Positions 49,340 through 58,148 of a stretch of DNA of 64,000 nt are shown in pieces. The notes under the pieces are model-generated. The model was not told the DNA's origin. It saw only the letters and a program-made list of their open reading frames with translations, and did not search any database. A program made the position numbers and the translations under genes. Each line of letters begins with the position of its first letter. The stretch's first letter is position 1. The DNA is from Sphingobacterium multivorum (GTDB taxonomy: Bacteria > Bacteroidota > Bacteroidia > Sphingobacteriales > Sphingobacteriaceae), in the NCBI RefSeq assembly GCF_900457465.1, contig NZ_UAUU01000011.1, positions 1,922,001 to 1,986,000 of the forward strand, written 5' to 3'.

Positions 49340-50060
49340 TATATTTGCGACCACAGAAGAAATTTTCAAAGAAGCTGCAGCGGTTTTTATCAGTTCTGCA
49401 AATGAAGCGATTAGGCAGAAAGGATATTTTGCTGTTGCACTGACGGGCGGATCTTCACCGGAAGGCCTGTATAGGTTATTATCGGAAGATCAGTATAAAA
49501 ACCAGATCGACTGGGCCAAAGTACTGATCTTCTGGGGAGATGAAAGGTGGGTGCCACTTGACAATGACCTGAGCAATGCCAGGATGTCCTATGAGCAGCT
49601 CTTGGACAGAGTGCCTGTTCGGCCGGTCAATGTCTTTCCCATGTACCGGGACGGTATAACAGCAGAGGATTTCGCTGCTGTATATAATGTATTATTAAAA
49701 GAAATGCTGGGAAGTGATGGCAGAATGGATCTCATCCTTCTTGGAATGGGACAAGATGGGCATACTGCCTCGTTGTTTCCGGGAACCGTGGCGCTGGATG
49801 AAACAGAAAATTGGGTCACTGCGTATTATCTGGAACAGCAGCAGATGTACCGGATTACACTGACGGCCCCTTTTCTTAACAGGGCACGAAAACTGCTCGT
49901 GATCGCTTTTGGAGAAACGAAGGCAGAAGCTCTCAAAGAGGTTATCGAGGGGCCTTATAACCCCAGAATATACCCGGCACAATTGCTTGCGCCATCTCAG
50001 GGAGAATTATTATTTTTGGTAGACAAAAAAGCAGCAAAATATTTGCACGGCAATATTTAA
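49332..50060 (+). CDS. pgl: 6-phosphogluconolactonase
   Basis: 242 residues of the NagB/DevB type: ALTGGSSPEGLYRLL, IFWGDERWVPLDNDLSNARM and LGMGQDGHTASLFPG, all in the usual places. It hydrolyses the lactone made by zwf, preventing its build-up. Overlap with zwf and 14-base gap to the AraC gene show a gnd-zwf-pgl-araC operon. Confidence 0.94.
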   Translation: MLNIFATTEEIFKEAAAVFISSANEAIRQKGYFAVALTGGSSPEGLYRLLSEDQYKNQIDWAKVLIFWGDERWVPLDNDLSNARMSYEQLLDRVPVRPVNVFPMYRDGITAEDFAAVYNVLLKEMLGSDGRMDLILLGMGQDGHTASLFPGTVALDETENWVTAYYLEQQQMYRITLTAPFLNRARKLLVIAFGETKAEALKEVIEGPYNPRIYPAQLLAPSQGELLFLVDKKAAKYLHGNI

Positions 50061-50074
50061 TATAAAAAATAAAT

Positions 50075-50950
50075 ATGATCACACATCATCTGAAAGATAT
50101 TCAGCATAATTCTGAAAGGGCAATCACGCCCTTTCATATTTTTGAATTGGACAGGAATGCACTGGAGGAATATAGGGAACCGCATACAAAAGACCATTTT
50201 TGTCTATTATTTGTTAAAAAAGGCAAAATGAAAATGCAGGTGGAGGACCGCCGGTACGATGTGACCGAAAATAACATCTGTGTTATATTTCCTGGACAGC
50301 TATCATCAAAAGAACAGATCAGCAGCAACTTTGAGGGCAAGATGATCCTGTTTGATGAAGTGCTGTTCTGTTCGGATATCCTTAAAAATGAGCTGAGTAT
50401 TTACAATCACAACATTTCTGTCAAACTCAATCATATTGAACTGCCCGTAGCGGAGACCAAGGAAGTAGAGTTGCTGTTGGATCAGATAGAAAAATTATAC
50501 CATGACCTGACATCGGTAAAGAAAGAACAGGCACGGTTTTACATCAAGATAACGTTACTTAAACTAGTCGAGTTTGTCCACACGAAGTGGGACAAGAATA
50601 AACTGACCAATGAAAATACAAAACTCTATGGGAAATTTTTAGAATTACTGGAGCGGCATTACAAGACAGAACGTACAGTAAGCTGGTATGCGGAAAAATT
50701 GCTTATTTCACCAAAAAAATTAAATGAGATCACCAAGAAAACCGCGGGGCTGACCTCGATCGAAACCATCCACGCAAGGATCATGAATGAGATCAAGCAG
50801 CTGTTGCTGCTCTCCAGCTATTCCCATAAGGAAATTGCTTTCGAACTTGGCTTCAACTCACCTGCTGCACTTAACAAGTTTGTTAAGGCTAAGCTTGATG
50901 AAACACCCACGGACCTGCAGCAGCAATTGGCGCAAATGTATAAGACATAG
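50075..50950 (+). CDS. AraC family regulator inside the RuMP operon
   Basis: 291 residues. The N-terminal cupin-type sensor (FCLLFVKKGKMKMQVEDRRY, NNICVIFPGQLSSKEQ) precedes a C-terminal double HTH: TVSWYAEKLLISPKKLNEIT and SYSHKEIAFELGFNSPAALN, then the ETPTDLQQQ end. It is the last gene of gnd-zwf-pgl and precedes pgi. By position it is the best candidate to bind the shared element before hxlB and the iron alcohol dehydrogenase gene. The effector (formaldehyde, a sugar phosphate, or something else) is not known. Confidence 0.88.
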   Translation: MITHHLKDIQHNSERAITPFHIFELDRNALEEYREPHTKDHFCLLFVKKGKMKMQVEDRRYDVTENNICVIFPGQLSSKEQISSNFEGKMILFDEVLFCSDILKNELSIYNHNISVKLNHIELPVAETKEVELLLDQIEKLYHDLTSVKKEQARFYIKITLLKLVEFVHTKWDKNKLTNENTKLYGKFLELLERHYKTERTVSWYAEKLLISPKKLNEITKKTAGLTSIETIHARIMNEIKQLLLLSSYSHKEIAFELGFNSPAALNKFVKAKLDETPTDLQQQLAQMYKT

Positions 50951-50986
50951 GTATAAGTTGGTTGCGTGACCGCCGGAGAATTGAAC

Positions 50987-50994
50987 TAGGTTTG
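50987..50994 (+). promoter_or_regulatory. -7 box of pgi
   Basis: TAGGTTTG, an exact TAnnTTTG match, 20 bases before the pgi ATG, with GTTG about 22-25 bases upstream as a possible -33 element. pgi may therefore be expressed independently of the operon in front. Confidence 0.6.
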
Positions 50995-51013
50995 TAACAT
51001 AAATCTTAAACAT

Positions 51014-52660
51014 ATGTTACCAACGGTTAATTTAAAAAATACAGCGGCTTTTCAGAAGCTTACAGCACATTTCCAGATGATAAAAGATGTGCAGATCCGC
51101 AATTTATTTATAGAAGATCCCCATCGGTTCTCCACGTTTTCAGTGCAATGGGGCGATATACTGTTTGATTATTCAAAAAACAGAATTACAGAAGAGACGC
51201 TGAATCTTTTGCTGGAGCTGGCAAAAGAGGTGAAACTAGACCAGGCGATTGATAAAATGTTCGCTGGAGACAAGATCAATGCAACGGAGGGCAGGCCTGT
51301 TCTGCATACAGCACTGCGCCAGCCAAAAAATGCGGTAGTTACTGTTGATGGAGTGAATATCATACCCCAGGTTCATGAAGTATTGGACCAGATGAAAAAT
51401 TTCACACAGGATGTACTTTCGGGAAGCTGGACTGGATATACGGGAAAGGCGATAACTGATGTTGTCAATATTGGGATCGGTGGGTCAGATCTCGGCCCCG
51501 TCATGGTAACGGAGGCTTTAAAAGCATATAAAACGCCTCTGAATCTGCATTTTGTATCGAATGTCGATGGTACGCACATTTCTGAGGTCTTCAAGCAAGT
51601 GAATCCTGAAACCACACTTTTTCTTATTGCTTCCAAAACATTTACCACCCAGGAAACCATGGCCAATGCCCATAGTGCGCGTTCTTGGCTGCTTGAGGCG
51701 GGGGCTGAAATAAAAGATATCGAAAAACATTTTGTTGCGCTGAGCACGAATGAAGCTGAGGTGGAAAAGTTCGGAATCAATACGCGTAATATGTTTGTGT
51801 TCTGGGACTGGGTAGGGGGAAGATATTCATTATGGTCCTCAATAGGACTGTCCATCAGTCTTGGAATAGGATATGCTAATTTCCAGGCGTTATTGGAGGG
51901 TGCCCATGAGGCCGACGAGCATTTTCAGCATATTCCCTTTGAAAAGAATATTCCCGTGATCATGGCTCTTTTGGGGATCTGGTATATCAATTTTTATGGT
52001 GCTGAGACCTTGGGTATTTTTTCGTATGATCAATACCTGCACCGTTTTGCTGCCTATTTTCAACAGGGGGATATGGAAAGCAATGGTAAATATATCGACC
52101 GTAACGGTCATATGGTTGATTATCAGACAGGACCTATAGTCTGGGGCGAACCTGGCACCAATGGACAGCATGCGTTTTATCAGTTACTTCATCAGGGGAC
52201 GAAGCTGATACCTGCGGATTTCATCGCGCCTGCTCAGAGTTTAAATCCGCTGGGAGAACATCATAAAATACTATTGTCCAATTTTTTTGCGCAGACCGAA
52301 GCACTGATGAACGGAAAATCGGCGGAGGAAGTGATAACCGAACTGCAGGGATCTGGAAAATCAACTGACGAAATCGAGCAGCAGCGTAAATACAAGGTAT
52401 TTCAGGGAAACCGTCCGACAAATTCATTTTTGCTGAAAAAGATAACGCCAAAATCATTGGGTAAACTGATCGCTCTTTATGAACATAAAATTTTTGTGCA
52501 AGGGGTCATCTGGAACATTTTCAGCTTTGATCAATGGGGCGTTGAACTTGGTAAACAATTAGCTAATGCTATCTTACCTGAACTTCAGGAGGATCACCAG
52601 GTTCAGGGCCACGACTCATCTACCAATGGGTTGATCAATCAATATAAGTCCTGGCGCTGA
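51014..52660 (+). CDS. pgi: Glucose-6-phosphate isomerase
   Basis: 548 residues, full length. Signatures include VVNIGIGGSDLGPVMVTEAL, VGGRYSLWSSIGLSISLGIG and GEPGTNGQHAFYQLLHQGTK, with the conserved Lys near the C-terminus (VQGVIWNIFSFDQWGVELGK). It interconverts fructose 6-phosphate and glucose 6-phosphate. Here it links the product of hxlB to zwf and so closes the oxidative formaldehyde cycle. It has its own promoter-like box and a strong terminator. Confidence 0.96.
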   Translation: MLPTVNLKNTAAFQKLTAHFQMIKDVQIRNLFIEDPHRFSTFSVQWGDILFDYSKNRITEETLNLLLELAKEVKLDQAIDKMFAGDKINATEGRPVLHTALRQPKNAVVTVDGVNIIPQVHEVLDQMKNFTQDVLSGSWTGYTGKAITDVVNIGIGGSDLGPVMVTEALKAYKTPLNLHFVSNVDGTHISEVFKQVNPETTLFLIASKTFTTQETMANAHSARSWLLEAGAEIKDIEKHFVALSTNEAEVEKFGINTRNMFVFWDWVGGRYSLWSSIGLSISLGIGYANFQALLEGAHEADEHFQHIPFEKNIPVIMALLGIWYINFYGAETLGIFSYDQYLHRFAAYFQQGDMESNGKYIDRNGHMVDYQTGPIVWGEPGTNGQHAFYQLLHQGTKLIPADFIAPAQSLNPLGEHHKILLSNFFAQTEALMNGKSAEEVITELQGSGKSTDEIEQQRKYKVFQGNRPTNSFLLKKITPKSLGKLIALYEHKIFVQGVIWNIFSFDQWGVELGKQLANAILPELQEDHQVQGHDSSTNGLINQYKSWR

Positions 52661-52682
52661 TTCAGGATAGGTTTTACTCCGA

Positions 52683-52721
52683 GTATAAAAAGCAGAAGTT
52701 TATTACTTCTGCTTTTTATAC
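52683..52721. terminator. Bidirectional terminator after pgi
   Basis: Perfect 17-bp stem (52683-52699 with 52705-52721) around a 5-base loop, with A and T runs inside the arms; 22 bases after the pgi stop. Confidence 0.9.
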
Positions 52722-52866
52722 TTAATACAGTACCATATATGCTGTATGTCAGTGATTAAATGTATAACAATGAATGTTGTGTTCAGTGTGAAGTGTTTGA
52801 TTTTCAATAGTATAATGGTTTATGTCTGCCTTTTTGTTTTAATTTCAGTTGTTTATTTATAAGGGA

Positions 52867-52928
52867 GCAAATGTATATCATATAATATTCAATGTATAAC
52901 ATCAGCGTCTGCCATTGCAGTAATTTTG
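52867..52928 (+). promoter_or_regulatory. Iron alcohol dehydrogenase promoter with shared upstream element
   Basis: TAATTTTG (52921-52928) is the -7 box. The element at 52867-52905 (GCAAATGTATATCATATAAT then ATTCAATGTATAACATCAG) matches the hxlB upstream element at 34 of 39 positions, with the same 54-base spacing to the box. Similarity drops sharply after CAG, so this is not a plain duplication of the whole promoter region. Confidence 0.75.
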
Positions 52929-52951
52929 TATAAGAAATTTAAAATAAAAAT

Positions 52952-54102
52952 ATGAGTAAGTTATTTGTTGCCAGCGAAGTATTTCACGGAGCTGGAAGTT
53001 TATCAGAATTAAAGAACCTTTCAGGAAAGAAAGCGATCATTGTAACTGGTGGACAATCAATGAAAAGAAGTGGGACCTTAGATAGAGCACTTTCCTATTT
53101 AAACGAAGCAGGACTTGAAACTGCTGTTTTTGACGGTGTTGAAGAAGATCCGTCTTCGGAAACAAGTCTTAAGGAGCTGCAGTGATGCGTGATTTTGAAC
53201 CGGACTGGATTGTTGGTCTTGGGGGCTGTTCTGCAATCGATGCGGCAAAAATGATGTGGGTCTTCTATGAATATCCCGATGCCGATTTTGAGGCAATGAC
53301 AAAGCCTTTCACTGTTCCGACATTACGCCAGAAGGCTAAATTTGTAGCGATTCCTTCTACAAGTGGTACAGGAACAGAAACAACAGGTCTGGCGGTTATC
53401 ACTGATAGAGAAAAAGGGGTGAAGTATCCGATCGTTTCTTATGAGTTAACTCCGGATATTGCAATTGTAGATGGAGAAATATGTGCTTCAATGCCGGCTC
53501 ACATCACATCAAATACGGGTCTGGATGCTTTGACACATTGTGTGGAAGCCTATGTGTCGAATATTGAAGATAACTATGCAGATGTACTGGCAAAAGGAGG
53601 TCTGGAAATTGTTTTTCAGAATCTGGAAGAAGCGGTGAATAATCCGGGCAATATCAAGGCCCGTCAAAACATGCACGATGCTTCATTTATGGGAGGTTTA
53701 GCTTTTAATAATGCGTGGTTGGGTATTGTACACTCATTATCGCATCAAGTTGGCGCCCTTTATGGTATTCCCCATGGTGCAGCCAACGCGATATTCCTTC
53801 CAAATGTGATCCGTTACAATCAGACAGCAACAAGCAGATACCCTGATCTGGCCAAAATTGTTGGCAGGACATCAGCAGAGGAGCTGGCTCAGGAAATTGA
53901 GAAACTTAGAGCGTCTGTCAATAACATAGGTTCACTTAAAGCATTCGGTATTTCCCGTGAAGACTGGGAGAAAAATCTGGATTTCATCAGCAAAAATGCT
54001 TTAGAAGATCCATGTACAGGTTTCAATCCGCGTAAACCGACTTTACAGGACTTAAAAGATCTTTACAATGCTTCTTTTGAAGGTGATATCTATCAGAATT
54101 AA
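52952..54102 (+). pseudogene. Iron-containing alcohol dehydrogenase, one frameshift
   Basis: Two frames join near 53180 into ~383 residues, the usual size. Motifs: HGAGSLSELKNL start, VTGGQSMKRSG, KFVAIPSTSGTGTETTG, and the iron ligands in IAIVDGEICASMP, HSLSHQVGALYGIPHGAANA and the DPCTGFNPR end. Adding one base after KEL joins the frames. The nucleotide-binding loop reads GLGGCSAID where the family has GGGS, so a key glycine is replaced by cysteine. Enzymes of this type reduce aldehydes or oxidise short alcohols with NAD; some act as methanol dehydrogenases or formaldehyde reductases. The hxlB-like promoter suggests a role in formaldehyde metabolism. Confidence 0.85.
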
Positions 54103-54116
54103 ACAAGATTGATAAA

Positions 54117-54155
54117 GAAAGTGGTTTACCCTTTAATTTAGGGTGGATCACTTTC
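54117..54155. terminator. Terminator after the iron alcohol dehydrogenase gene
   Basis: Arms GAAAGTGGTTTACCCT and AGGGTGGATCACTTTC pair over 16 positions, including G-U pairs, around a T-rich loop, 15 bases after the stop codon. Confidence 0.75.
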
Positions 54156-54250
54156 CTCCATTTGATATTTTGGAGTTATATTTATTAAATTGGAATCGGA
54201 AATTCTTATTTTGAATTGTATAGTAATAATAATGTTAAATAGAAAGTCCC

Positions 54251-55144
54251 ATGATAATAAACCGCAGAGTTCCATTTAAATTTCTATTAAATGAAATTAA
54301 GGTACAATTGTTTACAGTTGCCCTTCTGGGGGTTACTTTTGGTCTATTACCATATTATTTACCAGATTATGCGCCGGATATTTCCATTCAGATAGCGACA
54401 ACATTGGGTATTGCGATCTCGATTCTGTTATCGTATAAAATCAACCAGTCCTATAACCGGTGGTGGGAAGCCCGTACCATCTGGGGAGCAATCGTAAATG
54501 ACAGCCGTTCTCTGATCCTGCAGCTCCAGCTTTATGTGAAAACTGAAAACGTAGATGTGGCTAAAATTTCCCATTATCAGATTGGCTGGTGCAGAGCCTT
54601 AGAAAGATCATTGAGGCGGCAGGAAATTTGGCCTGTTCTGGAAGATTTGCTCAGCGAAGAGGAAATTAAAAAGCTCCAAGAACATTCAAATGTTCCCCTT
54701 GCGATCAGTCAATTACAGAATGGATGCTTGAAAAAACTTTATGATGAAAAGCTGCTGAATGAATTTGCTCTGCTTCAGATAGAAAAAACATTAAATGATC
54801 TGGTAGCATCGATGGGGAGGGCAGAGCGGATTAAAAATACCGTTTTTCCACCCACATTTGGACAGATATTGCATGCCGCCATCTATTTGTTTGCCGTTTT
54901 TCTGAGTCTGTCATCCTCGTTCCACTTAAACATTGTGCTGCAGGTTGTCATTCTTATTTCGGTTTCGATGATGTTTTTTTTCTTGGAAATGCTAGCGCAT
55001 AGGCTTCAGGATCCTTTCAGCAACAGCCCTACGGATACGCCTATGACCGCACTTTCACGAACGATAGAGATCAATATCCGTCAACTATTAAATGAGAAGG
55101 AAATCCCAGATCCGATTGAGCCGCAGGGATTTTATCTTATGTAA
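54251..55144 (+). CDS. Bestrophin-type (UPF0187) anion channel
   Basis: 297 residues with membrane helices near residues 20-60 (LFTVALLGVTFGLLPYYL; IATTLGIAISILLSYKINQS) and 205-240 (LFAVFLSLSSSFHLNIVLQV). The conserved SYNRWWEARTIWGAIVNDSR motif and PFSNSPTDTPMTAL end identify the bestrophin family. Bacterial members form pentameric channels for anions or, in some cases, cations. It lies 17 bases before uvrA on the same strand. A link with formaldehyde, for example formate release, is only a guess. Confidence 0.88.
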   Translation: MIINRRVPFKFLLNEIKVQLFTVALLGVTFGLLPYYLPDYAPDISIQIATTLGIAISILLSYKINQSYNRWWEARTIWGAIVNDSRSLILQLQLYVKTENVDVAKISHYQIGWCRALERSLRRQEIWPVLEDLLSEEEIKKLQEHSNVPLAISQLQNGCLKKLYDEKLLNEFALLQIEKTLNDLVASMGRAERIKNTVFPPTFGQILHAAIYLFAVFLSLSSSFHLNIVLQVVILISVSMMFFFLEMLAHRLQDPFSNSPTDTPMTALSRTIEINIRQLLNEKEIPDPIEPQGFYLM

Positions 55145-55161
55145 CCTTAAAGCATTATTTT

Positions 55162-57726
55162 ATGAAAATTTTTGGTAAAAATACAGAAGGCTCTAATAAG
55201 AGAGACCTTTCAGATCAAAGTCCAAGCGAACAGAATTCCGAGGGTTTTGTACGTGTCAGGGGAGCCAAGGAACACAATCTAAAAGATGTTGATGTCGATA
55301 TTCCCAGAAATAAGCTTGTCGTGTTTACGGGGATATCGGGTTCGGGTAAATCTTCTCTTGCATTCGGTACGATCTATGCGGAAGCACAGCGAAGATATCT
55401 GGAATCAGTATCACCCTATGCAAGACGTTTATTTAATCAAATGAATGTTCCGGAAGTCAGTGCCATTCATGGACTGCCCCCGGCTGTTGCCCTGCAACAG
55501 AGCAGGGGAGGAACTACCGTCCGCTCTACAGTGGGAAGCGTAACGACTATTTCCAATTTATTGCGGATGTTATATTCCCGGGCAGGGGATTATCCGCCAA
55601 AACAGTCTATCATCTATGCAGAAGGATTTTCTCCAAATACGCCGGAAGGAGCATGTCCTGTATGCCATGGTATCGGACGCATCTACGATGTCACAGAAAA
55701 ATCGATGGTACCGGATGATTCCCTGACAATACGTGAACGGGCTGTGGCTGCCTGGCCTTCGGCTTGGCAAGGGCAAAATCTCCGGGAAATTTTGATGACT
55801 TTAGGATTTGATGTCGATAAGCCGTGGAAGGATCTGCCGAAAAAGGACCGGGACTGGATACTATTTACCGATGAAACACCTACAGTACCCGTGTATTCAG
55901 GGCTGTCTGCAGCGGAGGTAAACCGCGCAGTGAAAATGAAATTGCCGCCAAGTTATATGGGAACTTTTACCGGTGCCAAACGCTATGTTCTGCAAACATT
56001 TGCAAATACCAACAGTCAGATGATGAAGAGACGGGTATCACAGTATATGCTGAATACGGAATGTTCGGAATGTCACGGAAAGAGATTAAAAAAAGAATCT
56101 TTGGCTGTAAAATTTGAGGGATTCGACATCGCTGATCTATCCAATCAGTCGTTATCTCAGTTGATGGCCATTTTTACCCCATATGCGGAGGGTAGATTTT
56201 TATCTAAAGATAAGGATAAACATCCCGAGAAAGCGATCGTTGCCCAAAATATTGCGATAGATCTCGTTGCCCGGCTAAAAATCATGATTGATCTCGGTCT
56301 GGGGTATCTTTCGCTGGAGCGGAGCACGCCAAGTATTTCCCCCGGCGAGTTACAGCGGTTAAGGCTGGCGACACAGGTACACTCAAATCTGTTTGGCGTA
56401 ATTTACGTTCTGGATGAACCGTCAGCGGGTCTTCATCCTGCAGATACAGAAGCCTTGTTGGCAGTTTTGATAAAATTGAAAGATGCGGGCAATTCAATGT
56501 TTATCGTAGAGCATGAGGTTGATATTATCCGACATTGTGACTGGGTTGTGGATGTTGGGCCACAGGCGGGAGCCAATGGCGGGGAAATATTATATAGCGG
56601 TCCCCTGAAAGGACTACAATCTGTAGAACGGTCGGTAACCCGTCATTATATTGATCCGGTTCCTGTTACCAAAGAGGTTGTCAGGACAGCTGAACACTGG
56701 CTTCGTGCGAAGAATGTCACTAGAAATAATATCCAAAACCTGGACGTGTCAATTCCCTTGGGCGTTCTCACCAGTATTACTGGTACTTCAGGATCAGGTA
56801 AAAGCAGTCTGGTAAGTCAGGCGCTGGTAGACCTGATATCGGATTATTTGGGACAGGATATGGAGGAAAGTAGTGATGAACAACCTGAACTATCACAGGA
56901 AACCAATATTCATACTTCAGGTGTTATCACAGTCGGCATGGAACACATCAAACGGCTGGTACGAGTTGACCAAAAGCCAATTGGCAGAACACCACGTTCA
57001 AATCTGGCAACCTATACGGGGCTTTTTGACAGGGTAAGGCAATTATTTGCTGAAACTGAGCTAGCCAAAAAAAGGAAGTATGATGTGGGACGTTTTTCTT
57101 TTAATGTAGCCAAAGGACGATGTGCACACTGCAAAGGAGAAGGATTTGTTATGGTAGAACTGTTATTCCTTCCCAGTGTCTATACACCATGTCCGACCTG
57201 TAAGGGAACCCGGTATAATGACAAAACACTGGAAGTAAAGTATGACGATAAAAATATTGCCGAAGTTTTGGACATGACTGTGGATCAGGCCTGGGATTTT
57301 TTCAGCAGCGACAGGTCTTTAAGCCAAAGTCTTGAAGTCCTCAGACAGGTCGGTTTGGGTTATATACGTCTTGGACAGCCGGCCACAGAATTATCCGGGG
57401 GAGAAGCACAGCGTATCAAATTGGCATCGGAACTGCAGCGTACGCAAAAAGGGAAAACCTTGTACGTTTTGGACGAACCAACGACAGGACTGCATCCGTC
57501 TGATGTGGAAAAGTTGATAGGTCAGCTGAATTTTTTGGTTGATGCCGGAAATACCGTGATTACGGTTGAACATGATATGCATGTTGTGGCTTCCAGTGAC
57601 TGGGTTATAGATCTGGGACCCGGTGCGGGTAAAGATGGCGGAAAGATAATTGCTGAAGGAGCTCCCAGGGATGTAGCTAAGAATAAGCAAAGCAAAACAG
57701 CTAAATATTTGGCTGCCTATGTTTAA
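55162..57726 (+). CDS. uvrA: UvrA-type excinuclease ATPase (short class)
   Basis: 854 residues, about 90 fewer than housekeeping UvrA. Both ABC modules are complete: GISGSGKSSLAFGTIYAEAQ, SPGELQRLRLA and VLDEPSAGLHPAD; then TGTSGSGKSSLVSQ, LSGGEAQRIKLA and LDEPTTGLHPSD. Zinc cysteines: CPVCHG, CSECHGKRL, CAHCKGEG and CPTCKGTRY. The N-terminal signature (LPPAVALQQSRGGTTVRSTV) differs from the usual SPAISIDQKTT-type one and, with the short length, places it in the UvrA2-like class, many of which lack the UvrB-binding region. These are linked to resistance to DNA-damaging compounds. Probably cooperates with, or acts beside, the uvrB in the same block. Confidence 0.9.
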   Translation: MKIFGKNTEGSNKRDLSDQSPSEQNSEGFVRVRGAKEHNLKDVDVDIPRNKLVVFTGISGSGKSSLAFGTIYAEAQRRYLESVSPYARRLFNQMNVPEVSAIHGLPPAVALQQSRGGTTVRSTVGSVTTISNLLRMLYSRAGDYPPKQSIIYAEGFSPNTPEGACPVCHGIGRIYDVTEKSMVPDDSLTIRERAVAAWPSAWQGQNLREILMTLGFDVDKPWKDLPKKDRDWILFTDETPTVPVYSGLSAAEVNRAVKMKLPPSYMGTFTGAKRYVLQTFANTNSQMMKRRVSQYMLNTECSECHGKRLKKESLAVKFEGFDIADLSNQSLSQLMAIFTPYAEGRFLSKDKDKHPEKAIVAQNIAIDLVARLKIMIDLGLGYLSLERSTPSISPGELQRLRLATQVHSNLFGVIYVLDEPSAGLHPADTEALLAVLIKLKDAGNSMFIVEHEVDIIRHCDWVVDVGPQAGANGGEILYSGPLKGLQSVERSVTRHYIDPVPVTKEVVRTAEHWLRAKNVTRNNIQNLDVSIPLGVLTSITGTSGSGKSSLVSQALVDLISDYLGQDMEESSDEQPELSQETNIHTSGVITVGMEHIKRLVRVDQKPIGRTPRSNLATYTGLFDRVRQLFAETELAKKRKYDVGRFSFNVAKGRCAHCKGEGFVMVELLFLPSVYTPCPTCKGTRYNDKTLEVKYDDKNIAEVLDMTVDQAWDFFSSDRSLSQSLEVLRQVGLGYIRLGQPATELSGGEAQRIKLASELQRTQKGKTLYVLDEPTTGLHPSDVEKLIGQLNFLVDAGNTVITVEHDMHVVASSDWVIDLGPGAGKDGGKIIAEGAPRDVAKNKQSKTAKYLAAYV

Positions 57727-57779
57727 AAAATGAAAATTAAAGGACGAAATGTCCGCTATTAACAAAATAAATATGTCGT

Positions 57780-58034
57780 ATGAATACAGACGTAATTGGA
57801 CTCATTGCAGGTGTCTTAACTTCATTTGCAATGATGCCCCAATTGATAAAGGTGATAAGAACCAGAAATGCGGATGACATTTCAATCTTAACACTTATTG
57901 TTTTACTTTCAGGCCTTTCCCTGTGGGTCTGGTATGGAATCATGAAACAAGATTGGCAGATCATCCTATCGAATGCCTTTGCCGTTCTGGTCAATTTATC
58001 CCTCCTGGCTTACTGTATTATTTCCAGAAAGTGA
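57780..58034 (+). CDS. SemiSWEET sugar transporter
   Basis: 84 residues forming one three-helix MtN3/PQ-loop bundle: IGLIAGVLTSFAMMPQLIKV with the PQ motif, RTRNADDISILTLIVLLSGL, and a third helix (AFAVLVNLSLLAYCIISRK). Bacterial SemiSWEETs dimerise to carry small sugars. It follows uvrA by 53 bases. The substrate is unknown; its presence among pentose/hexose phosphate genes may be chance. Confidence 0.9.
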   Translation: MNTDVIGLIAGVLTSFAMMPQLIKVIRTRNADDISILTLIVLLSGLSLWVWYGIMKQDWQIILSNAFAVLVNLSLLAYCIISRK

Positions 58035-58148
58035 TTTAACAGGTGCAGATCCGAAATGTATGGCACACTGCGATCAAATCTGGCGGCTGCGAAAATTGGG
58101 ATTAAGTAAATTTTATTTGGTCAATAGTAAATATATAAAGACTTAAGT

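Noticed and set aside
54251..58034. Bestrophin and SemiSWEET as dedicated formate or sugar exporters of the formaldehyde cycle
   Set aside because: Only proximity supports this; both families have varied substrates, so it is not listed as a finding.
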